Source of the DNA: Anaeramoeba flamelloides
Lineage: Eukaryota > Metamonada > Anaeramoebidae
Assembly (NCBI GenBank): GCA_027625915.1
Contig: JANTQA010000047.1
Location: forward strand, 15,252,001 to 15,316,000
Length of the DNA: 64,000 nucleotides
Direction of reading: 5' to 3'
Shown here in pieces: positions 36,201-47,744 of this stretch. How positions within the stretch are numbered: position 1 is the first letter of the stretch; each line of letters begins with the position of its first letter. The notes under the pieces were generated by a model. The model did no database searches. It had not been told where the DNA came from and was given only the letters and a program-made list of their open reading frames with translations. Both the position numbers and the translations under genes were made by a program.

Positions 36201-38947
36201 AAGTTTCTCTAAACACTTTTTGAAAAGCTTTTCTATCCAAAAAAATTTCGATTAGATCTTGAGTTTCTTGGAAACTTAAAACTCAAACAATAACCAACAA
36301 TTGAACCTCAAAGGATTCCCTAACGAAAAAAAATATTTTGAAATAAAAAATGCTTTTAAACTGATCTTCAGATTCACAATTTCTAACCAAAATACATTTG
36401 AGTCAAATAACCCATCTTAATAATCCCCGTGTCAACCAATAACAACTTTTTTGATACTAAATATAATTTTTTTAATTTTCTAGTGAGACTTTTTGAAAAC
36501 TTTTCTCCCAAAACAATAATTTGTGGATCTTCAATTTCTTAACTGAATTGAAATTTTGTCTTGGGGGTTCAATCATTTTGAACAATTCCAAAGCCAATTT
36601 CCAAACTAAAAAACCCACCTCTTGAAAAAAACTTTCAATTAACTTTCTTGAGTATTTTCCCATATTCCCTCGAAACAAGAAGTTTCTTGAGTTACCAATT
36701 GACTATTTAAAAGACAATCTGATATTCTTAGACATTCAATATTGGAAACTCGACTGTTCAAATCAAATATATTCCACTAAAAATTATTTTTAGAAATAAG
36801 AGTACCAATTAAAAAAGCCACTTCCAAACAACTAATTTTAACTATCAACCAATTTTAACCTTTTTCAAACCAAACCAATTCTATTTGGATTTATTTGTTT
36901 TAAAAAAAATTCAAAATATACAAATATTTTGAGACCAACTTTGTTAATTTGAAAAAATCAAAAAAAAAATAAAAGAAGAAAATTTCGAAACAATACTAAA
37001 TATTGATTTCAACAAGACTTTATTAAAAAAATTATTTTAAGGAATTTTTTTTCTTATTTGGCCTACTACATTACTAACTATAACAAACCAAATCAATTAT
37101 AATAAACAATTCATTCCTACCTTTTTTTCCAATAAAATTTTTAGTAAAAATATAACATAAATTACAAATTTTAGTTTTCTTTTTTGAAAAGTTAATTGCA
37201 AAATAAAAGGAATAAAATTTTCATTTGCTTTCCAAAATCATTCTCAAAATACAGCCAGTTCAACTTTCAAGACGCAAACATTGATCGAAATTTTTTAGAC
37301 AGTCAGTTCCACTTTTAAGTCCCAAACTTGCTACGAAATTTAAGGAACAAAAATAATCTCAAATTAAGGCAAAAAATTTTGATTCTAGTAAAAATAAATT
37401 GTAAAAATGAAAATTCCAAATTTGTGCCTTAATTTGAGATTTTTCTATGCCTTAAATTTCCTTGAATGTTTGTGCCTTAAAAGTGGAACTGACTGTATAA
37501 AAAATCACAAATTAAGGCACAAAATTCAAATTTTAGAAAAATAATTTCAAAAAAAAATATCCAAATTGTGTGCTTTAATTTGGGATTTTTTTATTAATGA
37601 TAAATGGCAAAAGTTTATTCCTATTATAACAACTGTTATATTTAATAGTTGAAATGTCAAATATTGTTTATAAATTACAACATCTTAAAAAATAAATAAA
37701 TATCAATTTTAATAAATCAAGGGGGTGTTAAAAATTTTGGAGAGATTAAAACAAAAAAAGGAATTTGTGAATTTGTTTAAACACTCTTAGGAATATTAAT
37801 TGATCAAATGGTTAGATATCAACAATTACTTTTATTTTAGTTCTTCTGGTTTAACCTAGCTCAACTTTAACCAAATATAAATTGTTCAAAAACTCGATCA
37901 AAAGAAATATTTACAGTCAGTTCCACTTTAAGGCACAAACTTTCAACAAAATTTAAGGCACACAAAAAATCTCAAATTAAGGCAAAAAATTTGGAATTTT
38001 CATTTTTACAATTTATTTTTTCTTGAATCTGAATTTTGTGCCTTAATTTGAGATTTTTATTGTGTCTTAAATTTAGTTGAAAGTTTGTGCCTTAAAGTGG
38101 AACTGACTGTAAATAAAATTTATAATTATCTTAATAGACTATGAACAATTTAATCAAAAAATCATTTGGTAAACAACTATCTTTAAAAGTTAAAAAACAC
38201 ATTTTTCAAACAAAGTATTGGCATTTACCAAACAATTTTATATTGAAAATTCCTTTGAGCTCATAAATCAAAATTGGGTATTTTGTTTATTATTACAGTC
38301 AGTTTCACTTTTAAGACACAAATTTTCAACTAAATTTAAGACACAATAAAAATCTCAAATTAAGGCACAAAATTTTTTATTTTTTTTTTTACAATTTATT
38401 TTACAAGAATCTGAATTTTGTGTTTTAATTTGTGTATTTTTTTTACCCTAAATTTCATTGAAGTTTTGTGATTAAAAGTGGAACTAACTGTAATTTCAAA
38501 AATAAATACAGTGATTTTAAGTAAATCTATTTTATGAAAAAGAAATGGAATAAAATTTCATTCAGCTTTCCAAAAAAATCTAAAATCAAGTAACATTTCG
38601 TTTTTTATTTCTGAAAAAAAAATTTAAACACATAAATTTACCTTTTAAAATTGGGCGCTTAAATGATTATATAAGAATTATTTGATAAATTTTTTTGGAT
38701 AGTAAAATGAAAATTTTATTCCTTTTATTTGGCAATTAACTTTTCAAAAAAAAAAACCAAATTTCCAAATTTAGGTTATATTTTTACTAAAAATTTTATT
38801 GGAAAAAAGGACAGGAATGAATTGTTTATTATAATTGATTTGGTTTGTTATAGTTAGTAATGTAGTAGGCCAAATAAGAAAAAAAAATCACAAAATAATT
38901 ATTTTAACAAAGTCTTGTTGAAATCAATTTTCAATATTGTTTCGAAA

Positions 38948-38986
<39 letters not shown>

Positions 38987-41900
38987 CAATTTAACAAAGT
39001 GGGTCTCAAAATATTTGTATATTTTGAATTTTTTTTAAAACAAATAAATCCAAATAGAATTGGTTTGGTTTGAAAAAGGCTCAAATGGTTGGATGTTAAA
39101 ATTAGTTTTCGGAAATGGCTTTTTTAATTGGTACTCTTATTTCTAAAAATAATTTTTAGTGGAATATATTTGATTTGAACAGTCGAGTTTCCAATATTGA
39201 ATGTCTAAGAATATCAGATTGTCTTTTAAATAGTCAATTGGTAACTCAAGAAACTTCTTGTTTCGAGGGAATATGGGAAAATACTCAAGAAAGTTAATTG
39301 AAAGTTTTTTTTCAAGAGGTGGGTTTTTTAGTTTGGAAATTGGCTTTGGAATTGTTCAAAATGATTGAACCCCCAAGACAAAATTTCAATTCAGTTAAGA
39401 AATTGAAGATCCACAAATTATTGTTTTGGGAGAAAAGTTTTCAAAAAGTCTCACTAGAAAATTAAAAAAAATTATATTTAGTATCAAAAAAGTTGTTATT
39501 GGTTGACACGGGGATTATTAAGATGGGTTATTTGACTCAAATGTATTTTGGTTAGAAATTGTGAATCTGAAGATCAGTTTAAAACATTTTTTATTTCAAA
39601 ATATTTTTTTTTCGTTAGGGAATCCTTTGAGGTTCAATTGTTGGTTATTGTTTGAGTTTTAAGTTTCCAAGAAACTCAAGATCTAATCGAAATTTTTTTG
39701 GATAGAAAAGCTTTTCAAAAAGTGTTTAGAGAAACTTTGGAAAGTGTTGTTTGAAAATGGTCTGGGGAAAGAGTGTACTGAAAATCATTTTAGTCCACAC
39801 TTTATTAAAACTCAAAAGTGAGGATGAAAAAAGTTTTAATTCAAAAAGTCCACACTTTATTAAAACGCAAAACTCTAAAAAAGTTTTAATTCTGAAAAAG
39901 TCTTCACTTTTTTAAAACACAAAACTTTAAAAAAGTTTTAATTTTCTCTCTTTCTTTTAAAAATAAATTTTCACTTTTTAAAAATAACTGTAATGGATTT
40001 TCATTTGAATTTAATTTATTTCTTCTTTGAATTGATTTTACTTTATACTTACAGGTTTATTTTTTCATAAAGGTTTAAAATTAAAAAATCCTGTTTACCC
40101 CCTTTTCCTTTTAAATTCCCCAACAGAAAGCTGTAAAATGATAATAATAAAATTTTCATTTCACTATTCAAAAAATAATTGAAAACATTTCACTATTGAA
40201 TACATGTTGGATAATTCTATTGAAAAATGAAAAAAAAAAAACAGCTTTCTTCCCAAATTTCATTATAAGCTATTTCTAAAAAAGTGTACCGAATTTAATT
40301 TAAAAATTATTTTTTTAACAAAATCAACATGAAACTATTTAAATATACTGAATTATTCACAAAATATTTATTGTTTCTTGATAATGATTCGATTTGTTTG
40401 TTAGTATGGAAAAAAGAGAAGATATTAGATTTTCTGATCTCGGTTTTATCTGATATTTTTTAGGAGGATATTGAAATTTGTGTTTATTATTTTATTTTTG
40501 ATCGAAAAATCCATTTTCATAACTTCTTTAATCTCGACAATTTTTTCAATAGAAAAAAAAAAATAATAATGTATTTGATTGCTTAAAAATTCATTTGTTT
40601 CCTTGCCACATTTCCAGTTTTTTATTAAAAATTGGTGGTTCATTGTTTTGTTAAAAAAAGTGTATTTTTTTTTTTTATTTTATTGTTTAGCAGAGGTGAT
40701 TCAACAAAATTACCTCCTATTTACCTGAAAATTTAAAATTCTCTTTAGGGTTTTTTATCCTAACTATAATGTTTTATCCTAACTGTAATGTAAAAAATGT
40801 TTTTTTTTTTTTTTTTTTCCTATTTTTACAATCAAAGTTATTGTAAATTTTATGATCAAACAAATAACCATCCATTTAAACAATATAATTGAATATAAAA
40901 AATATGTGTTTTCTTTCAATAGAGTTGTTACCTTCACAATTTTAAATCGCATAAAAGAATAAAGAATAATTTTTCTTCTTATTGGTGATCGATCAAACAA
41001 AAACCTCCAAGCTCTAATTGTGTTTTCTGCCCAATACAAAGATACTCAAAGAAGAAGAAAAATAAGAAGAAAACAATTGTGAAAAAAATCTTAATAATTG
41101 GTGACAATGTGGCAAGGTTGTTTTGAAATTTTTTTAAAAATTTATCCAACTCCTTTCAGCTCTCCTAGAATATTGAAAATGTTTTAGCACAAGAACACAT
41201 TCTATAAAGAACGGGTGAAGTGTTGGTTGTTTTAGAAGCTCTTTTATTCAAGACAATTTACAACACCAGTTTTTACTATTAAAATATTTAATGATATCTA
41301 GTTATTAATATTGTTGATCTAAAAGGATCCGAAGGTTTTTCAACCAAAACAAAAGAAAATACAAAGAAAACTTTTTTATTTGAACCTTGATTGAATCACG
41401 TATCTTTTTTGTTGTCTTTTCAAAGAATAACTTTTAATCACATAATCTAAATTGATTTTTGATCAAAAAAAAATTTCTTACTAAAAATATTGCTGAAATA
41501 ACCTCAAAAACTCATCAACTGTTATATCACGCTTAATTTTTAATCACGATATTTTGGTATTTATCACGATTTTTAAATAAATATCGCGATTTTTTTAGAA
41601 AACCGAGATTTTCCAAAAGATCACTGGCGTTATTTTAGTGAATTCAAAAAAAAAATACTGATTATAATTCTCTCTAGGAAATATTAAAAATATCACCCAT
41701 CGAAAATGATAATCAACTTATTTTTGCGAAATTAATAAAATTATGAGAGTTATTATTAGAAATGGGCTAGTTAATACTAATAATTAAAATAAAATTAAAA
41801 ACAAAAAAAATATATTTACAATTTATATATATATCCAATTTTATTCTTTTATAAAATAAATATATAAAAATGTAAACAATTCTACCAATTTTTTTTAATA

Positions 41901-44900
41901 ATTTTGAAAATTTTTCACTCATTCAAAATTTCTAAAAATCAACTATAAAGTACCAAAATCAAACAAATTGATCAATTTGATCTAGAAATTTTCAATTCTA
42001 TTTTTATTATTATTATTATTTTTTAAAACAATTCAAATTGGATGAGTTAAACGATTAAAAGACTCTTTTTTAATTTTGGTCTTTTTTTGAAAATTAGTAA
42101 AAGTTGCTATACTTGAACAACATAAAATTTACTTCTTTGATTTATCTTACAACTCTTCTAATTTTAATAATTAGAAACTCTTTCCATCATTCTAAAAAGT
42201 TATTTTGAATAACAAAAAATAATAATTCACTATTTGAAAATAGCCAAAATTAAAAGAGTAAGCAAGCGTCAAGAAGTTGATCTAAAGTATAAACTAATTT
42301 AGTCATCTTTTTATAAATGTTATTTTATGTCATTTTTTGAGCCAAACCAGGAAAAAAATGATAACCCATTTAAACCCCAGAACATAATTTTTTTTTTAAA
42401 AAATCCTGATAAAAACAAATTGTAATTTATTGATAAAAAATGAATCAGGATTTTCAAATTTTATTAATGTACACTCGTTTTTTTATTAATTCTTATTTAA
42501 GAAACAATTTATTTTTAAATCTTTTTTATATTTTATTTATTTATTTTTTATATAAAAAAACATAAAATCCAATTTTCATTTAAAAAGGTGCTGATTCACG
42601 TGAAAAAATATCTGAAAAAACAGGCTTTGCCAGACAACGTATATGTGCTGTCCTTTCTGTTTTTAAAGCTATTGGTGTTGTTAAAGAATTTGGAACACGC
42701 CGAAAATTAAAAATTCAATTAAACCGAGTTCAGGAACGTTTTTTACCACAATGCCATCACCATTTACACGAATTAAATATGTTAAAGAATGAGAAAAGGG
42801 AAATGGCAAAAGAAACATTTGAATTACTAGAAAAATTAAAAGAGAAAAGAAAGGTATTAAAAAGAAACAAGCAAATTTTCAAGTACAAAGAAATGATCAA
42901 AAAAATTGTTGGCAATTGGGATGCAAACGATCCTAATTTTAATAAAAATCATATTTTGGATCCAAATTCCAAATTTCTTCCACAACTTAAACAACCTTCT
43001 GAATTCGATCGAATTAAAAATAAAAGAAATCTAGATCAAACTGATACTAATATTTTCCCATCAAATCATAAAAATTCGGTAAAACCAAGAAAAGTATATT
43101 TTATACTAACAAAAAAAAAAAAATACAAATTATTTGTTGGTTACAATAGTAATAAAAAAAAAAATAATAACGAAGATTTTGATAATCAAAATTATTACTT
43201 CAGTCATTTTAATTATAATACTCTTCCTCAGAATACCACAGCTAAAAATTATTCGAACAAAAACATTAACAATAACAATAATGAAAAAAGTATTAATAAT
43301 ATTAAAAATATCAACTTCAAGAATATAACTATTATTCCAAAAAATCAAAATATAAAAATCTCTGAAAGCATGAAAGAGAAATTTTTAAAGAATCAACCAA
43401 ATATTAAAATGCAAAATTGTAATTATAATAATAATTTCAATCTGAATAATAATTTTAATAATGAAATGATACCCTCAAATCCATCCAATTTTAAAAAAAA
43501 AGAAAATACCCCACGAAAAATTGAAAAAAATGAAATCCGTTCATCAAATCTTAATTTCAATAAAGATAATGAAAATAAGAACAACAATAATAATCAATTT
43601 AATAAAAAAAAAACAACGAATGGCGTTATGAATTATATAAAACTACCCAAGCCTAAAAATAAAAATGATAATGAAAATGAAAATAATAATTCAAAAATAA
43701 ATTTATGGGGTGTTTCTGAAAATAAACTAGATGATTTTTTAAAAACTGTATTAGAAAATTTTCCAGAAATTACCAAACATATACAGAATAATCAAGGGGG
43801 AAATAACGTAAAAAAAGAAGGTAAGCAAAAATTTGAATTGTTTTTTATTTATTTACTTTATGTTATTTTTTTAACAAATAAAATCTTCTCTAAGATTCAA
43901 TACATACTATTTTTCAAAAATCAATTATACCTTTCTTAACAATTATATCAAATGATTTTTTGACTGAAACTTTACTTGCTTTCCTTTGAAAACCATTGAA
44001 ATTATTAATGTATTTATTGGGAGAGAGGAGTAATTAAAGCAAATGAATCGAAATAAAAATAAAAAAAAGAGAAAAAAAATTAAAATAATAATAAAAATAA
44101 TAATGTGTCTGATCAAATAAAAACATTATACACAGTCGTTAGGTTTTGTAGAATTTAAAAAGATTTTACTCAATTCTTTTGAATTTTGGAAAAACTAGGC
44201 ACCTTACGGAACTCTATGGTCCTCTACAACACTTCCTGTAACTTTAAATTTATTTTTAGTTTTTTAATCCTAACTGTAATGTAAGCTAGATTATCGCTCA
44301 TAGGATAGCTTTTCTATAAAAAATGAAAAGAAAAAAATTTATTTCTAAACAAAGTCAAGAAAAAGAGAAAGTAGATCGATAAAAAAGAGAAAAATTAATA
44401 AAAAAAAGTAAAAACTTCAAATGAAAAGTTTTTTTTGCACCAAAAGTGTTGAGTGTATTTTTGGTTGTTTCCTTTTATGCTGAATTTCTTTGGATCTAAA
44501 CTATTTTTCAGTCAAAGGGACCCAGTTGTAATGAGTGAAATATGTATGTTTAAAGGATTTTCTAAGATATTAGAAGAAAAAATTGATTTTGGAAATTTTC
44601 AAAATTGAAATCATTTTTTCTATATTTTTGCTTTTTTTTCTTTGATTTTTTTTCAAAACCTAATTCAGTTACAAAAATTTTTTTTATTGTAAGATCAATA
44701 GTCACTTGGTAAAAATGAGTTTGTCTAAGGTTATTGAAACCATGTGAAAGATTGTTGAGAAATGATATTGGTTTCTATTGCAATTCTATTTGATCTTTGA
44801 TCTTTGATCTGCTACTGATATTTGTTTAATAAATGCGAAAAATTTTCACTTCATTTTCATTTCCTTTTTCAAATACAAGAACACAAATTACCAACACAAT

Positions 44901-46123
44901 TCATTTGAGGACTTGGTATCTAAAAGAAAAGTGTAGAAAATGAAGTGAAAATTGTTTCCTATTAACCATTCTAATATCAGTAGAAGTTCAAAACGAACAA
45001 CGTTGTTTTTCTCAATGGGACGAAGAATTTGTGTTTTGAAATTTTTAAGAAAATATATTGATTAATTAGTTTTCTATCATACATATATCAACAATTATTT
45101 GATGTTTATTATTCTACTTAAGTATTATTTTTTCTTCAAAGGTCAATAAGATAAAATAATTGATATTTGAAAAAAATGTTGGTCCACATCGACTGAAACA
45201 GAGTTTCCAAAATAATTTGTTTTAATAAGAGATCTAAATATTTTACCAACTATGGATCAAAAAGAAATAGGTTTACTTTATTAAGTTTTAAATTAGAACT
45301 TTATATACAAGAAAAGTTCTATATAGTTCTGTGTTTTTAACCATTAGAATTTGTTTTTAAAATTTTCTTTTTGTTTTTTCTTTTTCTTTTTACTTTTACT
45401 CAAATCTTGTTTTTGCAAATCTCAGTAGACGACACCGACTCAACAATATTTACCCAGTATAAGATATCAACTTGGCAGATTACAAGTAAAGGGCCAATTT
45501 TTATTAACTTTGGTTCATTTTCAAATATCATCAGATGTACTCAGTTATCTTCAGTTGCATAAGACGAGTTCAATTCCTTAAAGATCTGATACGATAAAGT
45601 TTGCTCAAGATCTAATTGGGAACAAGTCTCGAAATTCTTATAATAATTTTTTCTGACTTTATTTACTCCAAACACTTAAAAAAAACAAAAACCGAAGGAA
45701 TTCAATCAACTTATAACTGAGAATTTGGAAAAAATAAAATAATAACAAAATTAAAGATAAATGACAAGTAAATTTTTTTCCTGAAATCACCATAAAGTTT
45801 TAATATTCTTGTAAAAAAAAAATAAAATAAAGATTTTGTTCATAAATAATTGATATAATCTTTGAATCAAAATTAGAAATGGTACTATTACTATGAGAAT
45901 ATTTTATTCTGAAAATTGTATTTCCTTTTCAAATTTTGTAAAATTTAATAATTGAATTATTTTTTGAATAGCTTTAACTTCGAAATAGTTACTAAAAAGA
46001 AAAATAAAAAAAAATTGATCATTAAATTTTGTCATAAAAATTTATTTAATAGCTAATTTAGAAAAAATTATTATTATTAATAACAATACTATTTTTTACA
46101 CCTTTTTATTTTATTGATTCTCG

Positions 46124-46213
<90 letters not shown>

Positions 46214-46788
46214 TAACAAAAATAATTCCACATTATTCAACAAATTTTATAAATAGTCTAACCAGTCCTTCTTATAATATATCTCCCAGTATTTTGAGAG
46301 TAATGAATTCCAATACATCCTCAAATTTAGCTTTAAATTCCCCATTTAGCATTTCACCCATAGCCTATCAAAGTATAAGTCCATTTAGGTTTATGGATTC
46401 ACCTAGTCCTTTTTCTCCATTCACAAATATGAAAATAAGGGTTCCACCAAACTTATCACCATATTATTACGAATCACCGCCTCCTTTATTTTCAAACCCG
46501 AATTTTAACAATAATTCAAAATTCTCAAGCCAGCCAACTACTTCCACCAATAATAATCCATCTTCTTCATTATCTTCTGATCAGAATAAATCCGAATTAT
46601 TATTGCAAACACAAAACCAAGGAATACTAAGCTCCCAACAAAACCCAATTTTAGAAAACCCAAACCAACCAATAACTATTCCAAAATTAAAAGAGGACCA
46701 TTTAGCACAACCACAAATTAAAACCCCCATTTTTCAAAAAAGAGATGTTTTAGGTCTAAAGAAATTTTTTGGTTTTGGATTTAAATAA
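33238..46788 (+). CDS. E2F/DP-like winged-helix protein (three exons)
   Basis: Exons 33238-33679, 42588-43820 and 46211-46788 join in phase 1 at both junctions to give 750 aa and TAA. Donors are GTAATG and GTAAGC; acceptors are TTTAAAAAG and AATATAG. The first splice lies inside a winged-helix-like segment, about residues 128-191: T-I-S-M-L-G-Q-L-V-L-N-E-L-R-N-G | A-D-S-R-E-K-I-S-E, then F-A-R-Q-R-I-C-A-V-L-S-V-F and A-I-G-V-V-K-E-F. This follows the E2F pattern (helix, helix, RRIYDi.nVleaIGlieK, strand), with R-Q-R-I-C in place of the R-R-x-Y-D DNA-contact motif. A charged coiled-coil-like stretch follows, then a long N/K-rich disordered region. The third exon is S/P-rich with many S-P sites (S-P-S-P-F-S-P-F), possible CDK or MAPK targets. 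A nuclear cell-cycle regulator is plausible. E2F membership rests on pattern only; another winged-helix family is possible. Confidence 0.65.
33961..35218. mobile_element. TIR element with CACAGGTAGGAC ends
   Basis: The 12-base ends CACAGGTAGGAC and GTCCTACCTGTG are perfect inverted repeats 1.26 kb apart. Subterminal blocks pair loosely (CGAAAATTCGCGTTT facing GCGAATTTTCGTTG). The ends are rich in CG dinucleotides, unlike the neutral sequence around them. There is no transposase and no clear target-site duplication. It lies in intron 1 of the E2F-like gene. Confidence 0.65.
35560..35775 (+). repeat. Copy of the 57882-58308 repeat family
   Basis: Shares CTAAAAATTTGTTAAAAAAATTGACTA, TTGATTCGGAT, TCAAATTCTATTTGTTG-like and AATAATATACTGA blocks with the interior of 57882-58308. 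No ends are recognisable. Confidence 0.55.
37300..37495. mobile_element. CAGTCAGTTCCAC-family MITE, copy 2
   Basis: Long inverted repeats run CAGTCAGTTCCACTTTTAAG to TAAAAGTGGAACTGACTG and pair through CTCAAATTAAGGCA / TGCCTTAATTTGAG. TA follows on the right; the left flank is GA. A truncated internal piece of another copy follows at about 37505-37592. Confidence 0.8.
37914..38109. mobile_element. TA-flanked MITE (CAGTCAGTTCCAC family), copy 3
   Basis: Best-preserved copy: TA on both sides, ends CAGTCAGTTCCACTTTAAGGC and its complement, and a near-perfect hairpin through the whole 196 bases. Confidence 0.85.
38296..38490. mobile_element. TA-flanked MITE (CAGTCAGTTCCAC family), copy 4
   Basis: 195 bases with TA on each side, ends CAGTCAGTTTCAC and GTGGAACTAACTG. 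The arms differ from copy 3 by several substitutions. Confidence 0.8.
40680..40800 (+). repeat. Head of the composite dispersed repeat
   Basis: Matches 24195-24295 from GCAGAGGTGATTCAACAAAATTACC to TATCCTAACTGTAATGTAA, with a short internal duplication of the ATCCTAACTATAATG segment. The remainder of the repeat is missing. Confidence 0.7.
40801..42587. other. 3' part of E2F-like intron 1
   Basis: No gene seen. A minus-strand frame at 40779-41039 includes F-D-R-S-P-I-R-R-K-I, and a similar stretch occurs on the plus strand at about 63430. This hints at an old dispersed element. A cluster of ATCACGATTTTT motifs lies at 41525-41605. (TA)n-rich sequence lies near 41825. Confidence 0.4.
44128..44240. 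repeat. Hairpin-rich repeat fragment
   Basis: CGTTAGGTTTTGTAGAATTTAAAAAG and TTTGGAAAAACTAGGCACC..GGAACTCTATGG units of the dispersed hairpin family, fused directly to a composite repeat at about 44245. In intron 2 of the E2F-like gene. Confidence 0.55.
44245..45735 (+). repeat. Composite dispersed repeat, copy interrupted by another element
   Basis: Homologous to 24255-25080. The copy is split: its left part ends near 44497, and the part from about 45206 (TAAGAGATCTAAATATTT) continues the same family order. The TA-flanked element at 44499-45205 fills the gap, which is a clear nested insertion. Confidence 0.7.
44499..45205. mobile_element. TA-flanked element, AACTC/GGGACCCAG ends, nested
   Basis: The left end AACTATTTTTCAGTCAAAGGGACCCAG faces the right end, whose complement reads AACTCTGTTTCAGTCGATGTGGACC. 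A sister of 9997-10569 by its ends. It is 707 bp, non-coding, and inserted in a composite repeat. Confidence 0.65.
46126..46204. repeat. (CA)n(TA)n microsatellite before an acceptor
   Basis: About 23 CA units then about 16 TA units, ending six bases before the AG of the last E2F-like intron. The open frame across it (T-H-T-H... I-Y-I-Y...) is not coding in my model. Confidence 0.9.
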
Positions 46789-46894
46789 TAAATATTTTAA
46801 AAATAATTCATAATTTAACCTCTATTCTTTGATTTTATTTTAAAAAAACTTCTCTTTTTTTTTATTTTGAAGAAATTATATTAATTTCCTCTTA

Positions 46895-47330
46895 CAGCAG
46901 TTATGTTTTCCATAATTTAAAAGAATTGGGTTAAATCTTTGATTTTACTATATTCTTGTGAATTCTGGAAAACCGTCTTTTAGCTTTTCTTGAGTTTTCT
47001 ATTTATTTAGAAAATCTAGGCACTTTTTATTAGTTTTTTTTTAAATTTCTAAAAGAAATCTAAAATTTATTTAATTTTCTGTTTATTTTAAATATATATA
47101 TATATATATATATAAAGCAGTTATCTTATCCTGAATATTCTGTTTATTTGTGAAATCTAACGACTTCACAAATAAAACAATTAATATCAAGAAAAAGACG
47201 ATTTGTTTTTCCATAATTTAAAAGAATTGAGTTAAATCTTTGATTTTTCTCTATTCTTCTAAATTATGGAAAAACTAGGCACTCAAAGACACTCTATGGA
47301 ACTCTAAAACACTTCCATAATTTCTAATTT
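46895..47330 (-). repeat. Hairpin-rich repeat 3' of a LINE fragment
   Basis: Read on the minus strand it follows the LINE fragment at 47345-47730. It contains AAGTGTTTTAGAGTTCCATAG, AATTTAGAAGAATAGAG facing CTCAATTCTTTTAAATTATGG, and TTCACAAATAAACAGAA units. An (AT)n stretch lies at 47092-47114. Non-coding. Confidence 0.65.
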
Positions 47331-47344
47331 TTTTTTTTTTTTTG

Positions 47345-47730
47345 TTTAGAAATATCAATAAAGAGTCATAATTTTCTTTATCATTAACAAATCATAAGAT
47401 AAATAATGAATTTTTATTACTATCCAAAATATTATTCTTATTATTTTTGTTAATTTGAATTAATCCTTTAATCCAATATTTTCTATTTGTTTCATAGAAT
47501 GACAGTAACGAAAAAATGTTCGATATTTTCCATGAAGTCTCTATTGAAGAGATTTTTGTATAAATTACAAAATTTTGTTTATAATTATATTCTTATCATA
47601 AACATAAGAATATCTATTTAGATAATATGTGAAATTTCTTAGTTTTAGAATGGAAGTTGAGCCATTCGATTTTAGATATTTTTTGTCGTTATGGTTTTTT
47701 ACTTGGAGTAATGAAAAGAAAATTTCAAAA
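47345..47730 (-). mobile_element. LINE 3' fragment
   Basis: On the minus strand it resembles the C-terminal region and tail of the LINE at 53888-57509 (around the H-F-x-W-D-C knuckle). It ends CTCTTTATTGATATTTCTAAACAAAA, the LINE-type terminus. The frame is broken. Confidence 0.55.
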
Positions 47731-47744
47731 ATTTTCGGTTTATT

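Larger units (their letters stand above)
35969..39990. mobile_element. Giant TA-flanked inverted-repeat element, 4.0 kb
   Basis: The arms, about 35969-37225 and 38705-39990, are close reverse complements, with scattered mismatches and single-base length differences. They enclose a centre of about 1.48 kb. The outer ends start TA-CAGTT and finish AACTG-TA, which suits Tc1/mariner-type insertion into TA. Each arm begins with three partial direct repeats of a GTTTTAATAAAGTGTGGACTTTT-like unit. The centre contains three copies of the 195-bp MITE and pieces of the ATTTTCATTCAGCTTT family. There is no transposase. The 68-codon frame of the left arm is broken by one extra T in the right arm, so it is not a conserved gene. 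The element sits in intron 1 of the E2F-like gene, so the transcript could fold into a long duplex. Confidence 0.8.

Noticed and set aside
36472-36678. 68-codon minus-strand frame in the left arm of the giant palindrome
   Set aside because: The same sequence in the right arm has one extra T that breaks the frame, and no domain is visible, so it is not under coding constraint.
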